64,000 nucleotides of DNA from JALZOC01 sp035758845 (GCA_035758845.1 DASTVZ010000034.1:21443-85442), one strand, 5' to 3'. Shown: positions 8,057 to 17,026, numbered from the stretch's first letter. A program made the numbers and translations. The notes: generated by a model from the letters alone, not told the origin.

Positions 8057-8085
8057 TTGCAGCGGAGACACCGCTCACCTATAAT
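8057..8085 (+). promoter_or_regulatory. Strong sigma-70 promoter upstream of dprA-topA
   Basis: TTGCAG (8057-8062), a 17-bp spacer and a perfect TATAAT (8080-8085). The expected start is near 8092, exactly at the base of a long hairpin. The stretch 7869-8056 upstream shows nothing else I can name. Confidence 0.65.
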
Positions 8086-8091
8086 GTGGAC

Positions 8092-8145
8092 AAAGGGGTC
8101 GGGCCGTACGGCTGCGATGCAGTCGTAGCTGGCGCCGACCCTTTT
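8092..8145 (+). ncRNA. Long hairpin at a predicted transcript start (leader or small RNA, or REP element)
   Basis: One imperfect hairpin of about 54 nt: AAAGGG, TCGG and GCC pair with GGC, CCGA and CCCTTT, and the tip is TACGGCTGC-GAT-GCAGTCGTA with one G-U pair. The 3' side ends in TTTT. It could be an attenuator or leader for dprA-topA, a short RNA, or an extragenic palindrome. The sequence does not decide. Confidence 0.45.
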
Positions 8146-8216
8146 GCTTTGACCTGGATTTATCGATTCTTCCGGGGGAAGACTGGTCAGGGCGGCGGCG
8201 CAGAAGGAGAATCCTG

Positions 8217-9287
8217 GTGGACCTCCGGACCGCGATCGCCGTTTCGATGTTACCTGTCTCCCGTCTTCGCGCCTGCGCGGTGTTCCGGGAGCTGCGCCAG
8301 CAGGACCCTCACACAACCGTGGCGCACGTACTCGATGCGTTGCGCGTACCGGTCAACGAGCGGAGCGGCCTCGAGCGTGAGGCGTGGTCACGCACCGACG
8401 TGGCGCTCGTCGCGGGTGCCACGAGTGGAATGGAGGTCGTCGCGTGGTTTGATGCGCGGTTTCCGGCGCTCCTGAACTGTGTCGAGGATCCGCCGCCGGT
8501 TCTCTGGGTGCGTGGCGCGGTCCGGGTGCTCGCCGAACCCGCCGTGGCGGTCGTCGGTTCACGCGCAGCAACCACCTACGCGCTGGATGTTGGCGCGAGA
8601 CTCGGTGGCGAGTTGGCAGAGCGAGGCGTCGTAGTCACGAGCGGTCTGGCGCGAGGGGTCGATTCAGCGGCCCATCGTGGATGCCTCGACCAGGGCGGTC
8701 GGACCGTCGCCGTCCTCGGTTCAGGAGTTGATCGGATCTATCCCCCTGAACATGCAGATTTGGCAGAACTAATTGCAGCGAATGGGGTTATCGTCAGCGA
8801 ACTGGGTCCAGGCGGGATGCCGATCCCGGAAAACTTTCCGCTGCGAAACCGGATCATCAGTGGGATCTCTCTTGCCGTTGTCGTCGTCGAAGCGTCGGAG
8901 AAGAGTGGATCCCTGATAACGGCCCGATGTGCTTTGGAGCAGGGTCGCGATGTCCTGGCGGTTCCTGGCAGCGTTCTTACCGGCCGTAACCGTGGCTCCC
9001 ACAGTCTCTTAAAGGACGGGGCAAAGGTCGTCGAGACAGCGGACGATATTCTTGACGAGCTCGGATGGCCGGGGGCGCTGGCGCCGGCCAATACCGCTAA
9101 GCACTTGAGCGCCGACCCCTTACTGGCGGCGATGGAGCCCGGAGAGGTTTACAGGCTCGAGGAGCTGGTAGAAAAGACGGCGACTCTGGCCTCGAAGCTG
9201 CTGCCGCGGTTGATGGAACTTGAACTGCAGGGGCAGGTGGCGGCCGTCGGCGGCGGACGATTTACCCGCTCGTCGACGCGGCGATGA
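8217..9287 (+). CDS. dprA: DNA-processing protein DprA (Smf)
   Basis: 356 residues from a GTG with AAGGAG 8 nt upstream. The Rossmann-like DprA core shows VAVVGSRAATTYALD, VVTSGLARGVDSAAHRG, TVAVLGSGVDRIYPPEH, EFPLRNRIISGIS-like NFPLRNRIISGIS and EKSGSLITARCALEQGRDVLAVPGS. A C-terminal winged helix follows. DprA loads RecA on incoming single-stranded DNA during natural transformation. It heads a dprA-topA-trmFO-xerC run that is conserved in many bacteria, and with comF it suggests transformation ability, though the uptake machinery is not in this window. Confidence 0.95.
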   Translation: MDLRTAIAVSMLPVSRLRACAVFRELRQQDPHTTVAHVLDALRVPVNERSGLEREAWSRTDVALVAGATSGMEVVAWFDARFPALLNCVEDPPPVLWVRGAVRVLAEPAVAVVGSRAATTYALDVGARLGGELAERGVVVTSGLARGVDSAAHRGCLDQGGRTVAVLGSGVDRIYPPEHADLAELIAANGVIVSELGPGGMPIPENFPLRNRIISGISLAVVVVEASEKSGSLITARCALEQGRDVLAVPGSVLTGRNRGSHSLLKDGAKVVETADDILDELGWPGALAPANTAKHLSADPLLAAMEPGEVYRLEELVEKTATLASKLLPRLMELELQGQVAAVGGGRFTRSSTRR

Positions 9288-9303
9288 TAAGGTTTGAACA
9301 GGT

Positions 9304-11730
9304 ATGGCAAAGGCACTGGTCGTGGTGGAATCGCCGGCGAAGGCGAAAACCATCAACAAATATTTAGGACGGAACTACAAGGTCATCGCATCGATGGGCC
9401 ACGTCCGCGATCTGCCCAAGAGCAAGCTGGGTGTCGATATTCGCGAGGACTTCGAGCCATCGTACGAGGTCATTGCAAGCCGGAAGAAAGTTCTGAAAGA
9501 CCTGAAGGACGCCGCCAAGGAGTCCGAGGACATCTACATCGCGACCGACCCTGACCGCGAAGGAGAGGCGATCGGCTGGCACCTGGCCGAGGAGCTTGGT
9601 GCGACGAATCGCAAGAAGATTCGCCGGTTGATGTTCAACGAGATCACGAAAAGAGGGATTCTCTCAGCGCTCGAGCACCCGACGTCGATCAACAAGCAGA
9701 TGGTCGATGCGCAACAGGCCCGCCGGGTTGTCGATCGTCTTGTCGGCTACAAGATCAGCCCGATCCTTTGGGACAAGGTGCGTCGCGGGTTGAGCGCCGG
9801 ACGCGTCCAGTCGGTCGCCTTGAAGCTGGTCTGCGATCGCGAGCGCGAAATCGACGCGTTCGTGCCGGAAGAGTACTGGAACATCACCGCGCGCCTGGCC
9901 GCCGCAATTCCGCCGGAGTTCGACGCGCGGCTGCAGAAGCGCGATGGCGCCGCGATCAAAGTCGGAAACCAGGCGGAAGCGGACGCCGTCCTCGCGGACC
10001 TGAAGCAGGCCGACTGGATTGTGGCCTCGGTCACAACCAGGGAACGGAAGAAGAATGCCGTTCCCCCTTTCATCACCAGCAAACTTCAGCAGGCGGCGAG
10101 ATTTCCGGTCAAGAAGACGATGATGCTCGCGCAGCAGCTGTACGAAGGCATCGATCTGCCGGGCGAAGGATCGGTCGGTCTCATTACTTATATGCGAACC
10201 GACTCGACGCGCGTGTCGGAGCAAGCGATCACCGAAGTGCGCGAGCACATCGGGATCAAATACGGACCCGACTTCGTTCCCGAGAAGCCCAATTTCTACA
10301 AAACGAAGGCTGACGCGCAGGACGCCCACGAAGCCATTCGCCCGACCTCGATGCAGTACGACCCGGAAACGGTGCGTCCGCATCTCACGCCCGATCAGTT
10401 GTATCTCTACCGGCTGATCTGGAATCGCTTCGTCGCTTCACAGATGCCGCCGGCCACATTCGACGAGACGACCGTCGATATCGATGCCGCACAATATGTT
10501 TTTCGTGTGAAGGGCTCCGTTCCAAAGTTTGCCGGCTGGATGGCGGTCTACAACCAGGAAACCGTCGAAGCCAAGACGGAAGGGCCCGGGCCCGATGCCG
10601 TCACGCCCGAGGACGAAGACGGAAGCGGGATCCTTCCACCGATGCAGGAGGGGGACAGGCTCGAGTTGCGCGAATTGAAACCCGAGCAGAAGTTCACGCA
10701 GCCGCCTCCGCGCTACAGCGAGGCGACACTCGTGAAAGCGCTCGAGGAGAACGGGATCGGCCGCCCCAGCACGTATGCGTCGATCATCAGCGTCATTCAG
10801 GCGCGCGATTACGTGAACAAGATCGAGGGGCGCTTCAAGCCGACGATGCTGGGACGGATGCTCGTGGATCGACTCTTGAGCCCGGCGTTCGACGACATTC
10901 TCGACGTCGAGTACACAAGGAACCTCGAGGAGGATCTCGACAAGATCGAGGAAGGCACGTCGAACTACAAGAAGACGCTGGGCAGCTTCTACAAGAAGTT
11001 CGAGAAAGACTTGAAGCGCGCGTCGAAGGAGATGATCAACCTCAAGGAAGGGGTTGAACCGGATCCGCCGGTCACGTGCGACAAGTGCGGGAAACCAATG
11101 GTCATCAAAGCGGGAAAGTTCGGTTTGTTTCTCGCCTGTAGCGGTTATCCCGAGTGCGAGAACACGCGCGAGCTGGAGACGCCCGAGCCGGGCGCCGAAG
11201 GGGAAGGTCTCGACGAGATCTGCGAGAACTGCGGCCGGCCGATGGCGATGAAGCGTGGCCGGTTCGGTCAGTTCCTCGCGTGCACCGGTTATCCGGAATG
11301 CAAGACGACGAGAAAGATCATTACGACGAAGCAGGGCATGACCGCCGCAAGGCCGGATCAGATTCTCGAGGAGAAGTGCCCGAAGTGCGAATCGAACCTG
11401 GTCCTGAAGCACGGACGTTTCGGCGAGTTCACGGCGTGCAGCAATTATCCGGCGTGCAAGTACGTCAAGCAGAAGTCAACCGGTCTCGTCTGTCCGAAGG
11501 ACGGCGGCGACGTCGTGGAGCGCAAGTCGAAACGCGGGAAAGCGTTTTACGGCTGCGCCAACTATCCGGATTGCGACTTCGTCCTGTGGAACAAGCCTAT
11601 TCTCGAACCGTGCCCGCAGTGCGGCGAGAAGTTTCTGATTGAGAAGATCACCAAGCGTCACGGGCGTCAGCTCCTCTGCCACAAGGAAGATTGTGACTAT
11701 GTGCGGAGTGAGGAGCTGACGACGGTATAA
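9304..11730 (+). CDS. topA: DNA topoisomerase I
   Basis: 808 residues, a type IA enzyme that relaxes negative supercoils. The Toprim domain is at about 3-115 (ATDPDREGEAIGWH), and the active tyrosine is Tyr296 in ITYMRTDSTRVS. The C-terminus carries five Cys4-type zinc ribbons (from CDKCGKPM to CPQCGEKFL...CHKEDC), more than the three of E. coli. The last ends close to the stop. It lies 16 bp after dprA. An inverted repeat block follows the stop. Confidence 0.97.
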   Translation: MAKALVVVESPAKAKTINKYLGRNYKVIASMGHVRDLPKSKLGVDIREDFEPSYEVIASRKKVLKDLKDAAKESEDIYIATDPDREGEAIGWHLAEELGATNRKKIRRLMFNEITKRGILSALEHPTSINKQMVDAQQARRVVDRLVGYKISPILWDKVRRGLSAGRVQSVALKLVCDREREIDAFVPEEYWNITARLAAAIPPEFDARLQKRDGAAIKVGNQAEADAVLADLKQADWIVASVTTRERKKNAVPPFITSKLQQAARFPVKKTMMLAQQLYEGIDLPGEGSVGLITYMRTDSTRVSEQAITEVREHIGIKYGPDFVPEKPNFYKTKADAQDAHEAIRPTSMQYDPETVRPHLTPDQLYLYRLIWNRFVASQMPPATFDETTVDIDAAQYVFRVKGSVPKFAGWMAVYNQETVEAKTEGPGPDAVTPEDEDGSGILPPMQEGDRLELRELKPEQKFTQPPPRYSEATLVKALEENGIGRPSTYASIISVIQARDYVNKIEGRFKPTMLGRMLVDRLLSPAFDDILDVEYTRNLEEDLDKIEEGTSNYKKTLGSFYKKFEKDLKRASKEMINLKEGVEPDPPVTCDKCGKPMVIKAGKFGLFLACSGYPECENTRELETPEPGAEGEGLDEICENCGRPMAMKRGRFGQFLACTGYPECKTTRKIITTKQGMTAARPDQILEEKCPKCESNLVLKHGRFGEFTACSNYPACKYVKQKSTGLVCPKDGGDVVERKSKRGKAFYGCANYPDCDFVLWNKPILEPCPQCGEKFLIEKITKRHGRQLLCHKEDCDYVRSEELTTV

Positions 11731-11802
11731 AAGGCAAAAGGAAAAAGGCAAAAGGCTTCACCTGCCCCTTTTCCCTTTTCCCTTTTGCCTTTTGCCTTTT
11801 TC
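11731..11802. repeat. Degenerate AAAAGGC / GCCTTTT inverted word repeat
   Basis: AAAAGGCAAAAGG-type copies are followed by CCCTTTTGCCTTTTG-type copies in reverse complement, filling the topA-trmFO gap up to the trmFO ATG. It could act as a terminator-like or mRNA-stabilising hairpin. Relatives are at 25883, 48909, 58116 and 59625. Confidence 0.75.
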
Positions 11803-13266
11803 ATGATCCACATCATCGGCGGCGGTCTCGCCGGAAGCGAAGCGGCTTGGCAAGCCGCCGAACGGGGCGTTCCCGTCGCTCTCCACGAAATGCGGCCGGT
11901 ACGCCCCACCGCGGTCCACAAGACCGATCAACTCGCCGAACTCGTCTGCAGCAACTCGTTTCGCGGCGATAAGCTCGATAACGCCGTTGGCCTCCTCAAG
12001 GAGGAAATGCGGCGATTAGGTTCGGTGGTGATGCGCGCGGCGGATGCGGCACGCGTCCCCGCCGGTGCGGCACTTGCCGTCGATCGCGAACAGTTCTCAC
12101 GACGCGTGACGGACGCCATCTCATCGCACCCGCGCATCACCGTCGTGCGCGAGGAAATCCCGCGCGTTCCGCAATCGTTCGACGGTCCTGTGATCATTGC
12201 CACCGGCCCCCTCACGTCGGATTCGCTGTCGGCCGATATTGCATCAATGGTGGGCAGCGATCATCTCTACTTCTATGACGCGATAAGCCCTATCGTCCTG
12301 GCGGAGACGATCGACAGGTCGAAAGTCTTCCGAGCGTCGCGATGGGGGCGGAGCTTAAGACGGGACGCGGGTGCCTCGAGTGCCAAGGGTGCCGGGAGCG
12401 CCACGGGTGCATTGGGTGCCGAGAGTGCCGTGGGTGCGACGTGCGCCGTGGACGACGGGGAAGGCGATTATCTGAATTGCCCGTTTACCAAAGACGAATA
12501 CGAACGCTTTTACGGGGCGCTCATGTCGGCCGAGCGCGCCCCTCTTCACGAATTCGATCAGGCAAAGTTCTTCGAAGGCTGCTTGCCGATCGAGGTGATG
12601 GCCTCGCGCGGTGTCGACACCTTGAGGTTCGGGCCGATGAAGCCGGTGGGCCTTGTCGATCCACGCAGCGGACGCGAGCCATATGCGGCCGTGCAATTGC
12701 GCCAGGACACCCTTGCCGGCGATCACTTCAGCCTCGTGGGATTTCAAACCCAGATGAAGTGGGGCGAGCAGGGGCGCGTGCTGAAGATGATTCCCGGCCT
12801 CGAACACGCGGAGTTTGTTCGCTTCGGCATGATCCATCGCAACACCTACATCAATGGTCCGACGGTCCTCCGCGAGACCTGGCAGACCAGGACGCGCGAC
12901 GATCTCTTCTTTGCCGGACAGATCTCGGGTGTTGAAGGATACGTGGAGTCAGCGGCGTCCGGCTTGATCGCCGGACGGAACGCGGCGGCGCTCGTGCACG
13001 GCGAACCCGTTTCAACGCCGCCGCGAACGACGGCTATCGGCGCGCTGGCGTATTACGTCTCCCACGCGGAGCCGCGCAACTATCAACCGACGAACATTAC
13101 GTTCGGGATCATCGCGCCGCTTCAGCCGACCGCGGGCCGAAAAGTGCCACGCAAGAAGGCGGAGCGCAACGTCGCGTTGTCCGAGCGCGCTCTCGCGGAT
13201 CTGGAGAGGTGGATGCAGGCAGCGCAATTCACCAATTCACCAATTCACGAATTCACCCCTGAATGA
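11803..13266 (+). CDS. trmFO: Methylenetetrahydrofolate-tRNA-(uracil-5-)-methyltransferase TrmFO with repeat-encoded insert
   Basis: 487 residues. It is a flavoprotein that makes m5U54 in tRNA using methylenetetrahydrofolate. The FAD motif IHIIGGGLAGSEAAWQ is at the N-terminus; GDYLNCPFTKDEYERFY, MKPVGLVDPRSGREPYAAVQLRQD and FAGQISGVEGYVESAASG are family signatures. About 30 extra residues (around 183-215, Ala/Gly/Ser-rich) interrupt the usual short link before GDYLNCP. They are encoded by GGGTGCC/GAGTGCC words. The last residues (FTNSPIHEF) also come from an AATTCACC repeat. The stop overlaps the xerC ATG (ATGA). Confidence 0.95.
   Translation: MIHIIGGGLAGSEAAWQAAERGVPVALHEMRPVRPTAVHKTDQLAELVCSNSFRGDKLDNAVGLLKEEMRRLGSVVMRAADAARVPAGAALAVDREQFSRRVTDAISSHPRITVVREEIPRVPQSFDGPVIIATGPLTSDSLSADIASMVGSDHLYFYDAISPIVLAETIDRSKVFRASRWGRSLRRDAGASSAKGAGSATGALGAESAVGATCAVDDGEGDYLNCPFTKDEYERFYGALMSAERAPLHEFDQAKFFEGCLPIEVMASRGVDTLRFGPMKPVGLVDPRSGREPYAAVQLRQDTLAGDHFSLVGFQTQMKWGEQGRVLKMIPGLEHAEFVRFGMIHRNTYINGPTVLRETWQTRTRDDLFFAGQISGVEGYVESAASGLIAGRNAAALVHGEPVSTPPRTTAIGALAYYVSHAEPRNYQPTNITFGIIAPLQPTAGRKVPRKKAERNVALSERALADLERWMQAAQFTNSPIHEFTPE
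12370..12441. repeat. GAGTGCC/GGGTGCC word repeat inside trmFO
   Basis: About eight degenerate 9-bp words (GAGTGCCAA, GGGTGCCGG and variants) are in frame within trmFO. The same word family, same coding orientation, is in the ABC-F gene at 17702-17800. Confidence 0.8.
13226..13258. repeat. AATTCACC word repeat at the trmFO 3' end
   Basis: AATTCACC, AATTCACC, AATTCACG and AATTCACC are four copies that encode the last residues of TrmFO just before the xerC start. Confidence 0.75.
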
Positions 13267-14243
13267 AACATCAGCTGGCCGACTTTCTCGATCACCTTCG
13301 TCTCAACGAGAACGCGTCGGCGCATACGGTGCGCGCGTACGAAAGCGATCTATCCCAGTTCATCACCTTCGTTGCCGCGCATCTCCATCGTCGCCGTCCC
13401 GATCTGGTGGCGTCGGACTTCAACCACTTGAACATCCGCGCATTTCTCGGCGACCTTCACAAGCGAGGCAACACCAGGGCATCCGCGGCACGAAAGCTCG
13501 CAGCAATCCGCACGTTCGGCAAGTATTTGCGACGCGAAGGTGCGATTGAGGGGGATCCGGCCGCGCTCGTCGGCACGCCCAAGCGCGAAGAACGCCTTCC
13601 GGCACATCTTGCCGAGGCAGAAATGTCGCGCCTGCTCGACATGCCGGACACTTCGTCTCCACTGGGGCGCCGCGACCGCGCCATCCTCGAATTGTTCTAC
13701 GCGTCCGGGCTGCGCCTCAGCGAGCTTGTGGGCGTCGGCCTCGAGGACGTCAACCTGAGCGGCCGCGTTGTGCGTGTGCTCGGAAAGGGGGGAAAAGAAC
13801 GGATCGTGCCGTTCAATCGATCGACGGAAGCGGCGATCAGGGCGTGGCTCAGGGACAGAGAAGACATTGCTGCCGCTGCCGGCTCCTGGCTGCTGGCTGC
13901 TGGTCCGCCTTCCCGCAAGCGCTCCCGCGACACAGGCACAACGGTGACGCGGGCGCGACGCACATCGGAACCGCTGTTCCTCAATTACCAGGGCGGCCGA
14001 CTATCAACACGTAGCGTCGATCGACTCGTAAGGAAGTACGTCGCCGCGTGCAGCACGCGGTTCGGGATTAGTCCACACGCGCTGCGGCATTCGTTCGCGA
14101 CACATCTGCTCGAACGGGGCGCGGATCTTCGGGTGATTCAGGAATTACTGGGTCATGCGCGCCTGAGCACCACGCAGCGCTACACCCACGTGAACGCCGC
14201 GCAGTTGCTCGACGCCTATCGAAAGGCTCATCCAAAAGCGTGA
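13263..14243 (+). CDS. xerC: Tyrosine recombinase XerC-like with repeat-encoded insert
   Basis: 326 residues. An N-terminal SAM-like core-binding domain (about 1-95) precedes the catalytic domain. All catalytic residues are visible: Arg151 (ASGLRLSEL), Lys178 (GKGGKER), His272 and Arg275 (PHALRHSF), His298 (GHARLSTTQRY) and Tyr307. It resolves chromosome dimers at dif. Residues of about 203-236 are an insert between the lysine beta-hairpin and the HxxR helix; its first part comes from TGGCTG words. The insert avoids all active-site segments. Start overlaps trmFO by ATGA. Confidence 0.93.
   Translation: MKHQLADFLDHLRLNENASAHTVRAYESDLSQFITFVAAHLHRRRPDLVASDFNHLNIRAFLGDLHKRGNTRASAARKLAAIRTFGKYLRREGAIEGDPAALVGTPKREERLPAHLAEAEMSRLLDMPDTSSPLGRRDRAILELFYASGLRLSELVGVGLEDVNLSGRVVRVLGKGGKERIVPFNRSTEAAIRAWLRDREDIAAAAGSWLLAAGPPSRKRSRDTGTTVTRARRTSEPLFLNYQGGRLSTRSVDRLVRKYVAACSTRFGISPHALRHSFATHLLERGADLRVIQELLGHARLSTTQRYTHVNAAQLLDAYRKAHPKA
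13871..13905. repeat. GGCTCCTGGCTG-word repeat inside xerC
   Basis: CCGGCTCCTGGCTGCTGG and copies, encoding the residues AGSWLLAAG. The same words are in nadD (4272-4313), read there on the other strand. Confidence 0.75.
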
Positions 14244-14262
14244 GGCCGCCCGAGGCGGCCTC
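14242..14262 (+). terminator. GC-rich hairpin after xerC
   Basis: GAGGCCGCC-CGA-GGCGGCCTC starts at the second base of the xerC stop codon. There is no T-run, so if it terminates it is not a classical rho-independent site. It stands between convergent xerC and the NtrC-type gene. Confidence 0.55.
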
Positions 14263-14265
14263 AAG

Positions 14266-14288
14266 TCAGCAATCAGCAATCAGCAATT
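14266..14288. repeat. CAGCAAT word repeat
   Basis: Three copies of TCAGCAA in tandem in the xerC/NtrC convergent gap, related to the words at 6149 and 41770. Confidence 0.6.
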
Positions 14289-14295
14289 TCGGAAC

Positions 14296-15717
14296 TCAGC
14301 TGGCTACCGCACTCTCCAACGGCGCCTGCGTCAACGGCCGGCGGCCGCCTCGCGAGTAGTCGATGCCGAGCGTCTTGATCTTGTAGTTCATGACGCGCGG
14401 GCTGATCGCCAGCAGTTCCGCGGCATCCTTCTGGACCCAGTTCGACATCTTGAGCGCTTCGATGATCGCCTGCCGCTCGATTTCTTCAAGCGCAATCCCT
14501 GTCGGCGGAATCTTCACGACTGGACTTGGATCGCCCGAGGGCTGTCCCGTCGTCAGTTCACCGAGCGAGAGATCCGACGCTGAAAGTTGTGGACCTTCCG
14601 TCAACAGGACCGCGCGCTCGATCGCGTTCTCGAGCTCGCGGATGTTCCCCGGCCAGTTGTAACGCATCAGTAGCTTCTGGGCGTCGGTGCCGAGGCCGTC
14701 GACGCGCTTCTTCAGTTCTCCGGCGAAGCGGCGAAGGAAGAACGTCGCCAGCTGCTGGATGTCTTCTTTCCGCTCCCGCAGTGCCGGCATCTCGATCGAC
14801 ACGACGTTGAGCCGGTAATACAGGTCTTCACGGAACAGTCCATTCGTGACCATTTGCGGCAGGTTGCGATTTGTCGCCGCGATCAATCGAACGTCGACGC
14901 GGAGGGTTCGCGTGCCGCCGAGGCGTTCGAACTCGTGTTCCTGCAGAACGCGCAGGATCTTGGCCTGCGTGTTGGCGCTCATGTCGCCGATTTCGTCGAG
15001 GAACAGCGTGCCGCCGTCCGCCTGCTCGAAGCGGCCGACGCGCTGCTTGTCTGCGCCCGTGAAGGCTCCCTTCTCGTGCCCGAAGAGTTCCGACTCGAGC
15101 AGGTTCTCCTGGAGCGCCGCGCAGTTCACCTTGACGAAATTGCGCGCCGAGCGCAGCGAGTTGTGGTGAATCGCGCCGGCGATGAGCTCTTTGCCGGTGC
15201 CCGTTTCGCCGCGAATCAGCACGGTCGTATTGCTCTTCGCAACTTTCTTCACGATCGAGAGCACGTTCTGCAGCGCCCCGCTGGCGCCCACGATTCGATC
15301 GAAGTCGTAGATATCCTGCTGGGTGTGACGGAGGTACTCGATCTCGTGCCGGAGCCGGCGGTGCTCGATCGCTTTCGCGATCTTCAGCTCCATCTCTTCG
15401 ATCTCGAACGGCTTCTGCACGTAGTCGAAGGCGCCAATCTTCATCGCTTCGACCGCGGTGTGGATCGAGCCAAATGCCGTCATCAGGATGACCGCCGTGT
15501 TCGGCTGAAGCGACTTGGCCGTGCGCAGCACGTCCATCCCGTCACTGCCGCCCATCTTGAGGTCGCTCAGGACGACGTCGTATTGCCCTTCATGGAGCTT
15601 CTCGATGGCGACGTTTCCGTTCGGCGCCTCGTCGACCTCGTGATGCGCGTCCGACAACGCCCGCACGATGCCGCGCCGAAGCGAGTCGTGATCGTCGGCT
15701 ACCAGAATGCGACCCAT
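14296..15717 (-). CDS. NtrC-type sigma-54-dependent response regulator
   Basis: 473 residues from ATG at 15717 (GGAGC 7 nt before). The receiver domain (1-120) has phospho-acceptor Asp52 in VVLSDLKM. The AAA+ domain has Walker A GETGTGKE, the sigma-54 contact loop GAFTGA, and GTLFLDEIGDM. A Fis-type HTH lies near the C-terminus (QKDAAELLAISPRVMNYKI). It activates sigma-54 promoters after phosphorylation, probably by the kinase encoded just upstream. A REP-like palindrome fills the gap between the two genes. The regulon is unknown. Confidence 0.95.
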   Translation of the reverse strand: MGRILVADDHDSLRRGIVRALSDAHHEVDEAPNGNVAIEKLHEGQYDVVLSDLKMGGSDGMDVLRTAKSLQPNTAVILMTAFGSIHTAVEAMKIGAFDYVQKPFEIEEMELKIAKAIEHRRLRHEIEYLRHTQQDIYDFDRIVGASGALQNVLSIVKKVAKSNTTVLIRGETGTGKELIAGAIHHNSLRSARNFVKVNCAALQENLLESELFGHEKGAFTGADKQRVGRFEQADGGTLFLDEIGDMSANTQAKILRVLQEHEFERLGGTRTLRVDVRLIAATNRNLPQMVTNGLFREDLYYRLNVVSIEMPALRERKEDIQQLATFFLRRFAGELKKRVDGLGTDAQKLLMRYNWPGNIRELENAIERAVLLTEGPQLSASDLSLGELTTGQPSGDPSPVVKIPPTGIALEEIERQAIIEALKMSNWVQKDAAELLAISPRVMNYKIKTLGIDYSRGGRRPLTQAPLESAVAS

Positions 15718-15750
15718 ACAGATGCTCCTAGTCGATCTCTCTCGTTTGTG

Positions 15751-15770
15751 CTTCCGCCTGAAGGCGGAAG
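15751..15770. repeat. REP-like palindrome between NtrC-type regulator and kinase
   Basis: CTTCCGCCT-GA-AGGCGGAAG followed by CCAC, matching the copy at 3486-3505 including its flank. Confidence 0.8.
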
Positions 15771-15777
15771 CCACGTC

Positions 15778-16983
15778 CTATCGAAACAGCTCGTGGCTGC
15801 CACTGACCGGCAGCGTGACCCTGAAGCGCGTGCCCCCCTGGGCAGGGGCGCTTACGTCGATGCGACCATCGTGCGCATCGACGATTTTCCGGACGATGGC
15901 CAGACCCAGTCCGGAGCCTTGTGGTTTGGTCGTGAAGAACGGGCTGAAGATGCGGTCCATCAGATCGGCCGGCACTCCTGGCCCGTTATCGGCGACTTCT
16001 ACCTGAATCATCGGCACGGCATGCGTTTCGGTGCCCGCGGTCGGTTCTTCCTCTGCCGGCAACTGCTGTGCGGCAAGACGGACGAGCCCTCTGCCGGTCA
16101 TCGCTTCGAACGCATTCGTGAACAAGTTGGTGAACAGCTGACGCAGCTGGTGCGGATCGCCTTGAATCGGTGCGAGGTCTTCCGGCACGACCACCTCGAC
16201 GCGGACTTCGCCACGCGGGACGTGGCTCTCGGCCATCGAGATGGCGTCGCGGACGACATCGCTCAACGAGATGCGCTCGACCTGCAGCCGAATCGGCCGG
16301 ACGAAGTCGAGGACCTCGAGGACGATGGCGTTGGCCATCTTTGCCTCTTTGATGATGTCGCGAAGAATCGATTGCGCGTCTTCGGATTCCGCAAGCTGAC
16401 GCTTGAGGATTCCGGCCATCACTTCAATGCCGGCGAGCGGGTTCTTGACCTCGTGCGCAATTGCCGCTGCCATTTCCCCGAGCGCAGCCAGGCGATCGCG
16501 AAGTCGCTCCCGTTCCTCGAGTTGTTCGACGCGCGTCAGGTCTTTGAAGAACAGCGTCGCGCCGGTGATCTCCCCCTCGTGGTTTCTGACCTGCGACAGC
16601 GTGTAGCCGATCACCTTGCCCGTGCTTTTCAATCGCAGCTCGGCGCGGTTCGGCAGATGCGAGAGATCGAATGCCCCGGCGACGATGCGGCAGACGTCGG
16701 GACGCTCTTTGAGCACCTGGGCGTACGGCAGACCGATATCCGTTTCCTGCGGCGTCAGCCCGAGAATCCGGTAAGCGACATCGTTCATGACGGCGATGCG
16801 GCCGTCGCGGGTCACCGCCAGGACGCCGTTCCGCAGGTTCCAGACGAGGTCGCGGTAGAAGCCGTCCGGGACCCCTGCCACGGCTTCGCTCGTCCGGGCG
16901 CTCTTTGGCCGCGTCTTGCCCCGTGAGCTCACGACGACGTGAGGCGCACGTCGAGCCGCAGCCTGGGGTTTTCGGATCGGCAT
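15778..16983 (-). CDS. Cytoplasmic PAS-domain sensor histidine kinase (NtrB-like)
   Basis: 401 residues from ATG at 16983. There is no membrane segment. A PAS domain occupies about 50-165 (GVLAVTRDGRIAVMNDVAYRILGL). The dimerisation helix carries the phosphoryl histidine in AAAIAHEVKNPLAG. The ATPase domain shows N box LFTNLFTNAFEAM, VADNGPGVP, IFSPFFTTKPQGSGLGLAI. It should phosphorylate the NtrC-type regulator encoded 60 bp downstream. With PAS and no transmembrane part it probably senses a cytoplasmic signal. The Arg/Lys-rich first 40 residues are not conserved family sequence. Confidence 0.93.
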   Translation of the reverse strand: MPIRKPQAAARRAPHVVVSSRGKTRPKSARTSEAVAGVPDGFYRDLVWNLRNGVLAVTRDGRIAVMNDVAYRILGLTPQETDIGLPYAQVLKERPDVCRIVAGAFDLSHLPNRAELRLKSTGKVIGYTLSQVRNHEGEITGATLFFKDLTRVEQLEERERLRDRLAALGEMAAAIAHEVKNPLAGIEVMAGILKRQLAESEDAQSILRDIIKEAKMANAIVLEVLDFVRPIRLQVERISLSDVVRDAISMAESHVPRGEVRVEVVVPEDLAPIQGDPHQLRQLFTNLFTNAFEAMTGRGLVRLAAQQLPAEEEPTAGTETHAVPMIQVEVADNGPGVPADLMDRIFSPFFTTKPQGSGLGLAIVRKIVDAHDGRIDVSAPAQGGTRFRVTLPVSGSHELFR

Positions 16984-17026
16984 AGTGGATGTCGCCGGCT
17001 CGTACGGGCCTGGCTCGGACCTCAAT

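Noticed and set aside
9664..11412. Open frames antisense to topA
   Set aside because: Same reason: shadows of a strongly conserved gene on the other strand.
14854..16926. Long open frame on the plus strand opposite the NtrC-type regulator and kinase
   Set aside because: It is the antisense of two clear protein genes. High-GC codon use leaves the opposite frame open, and the translation has no recognisable domain.
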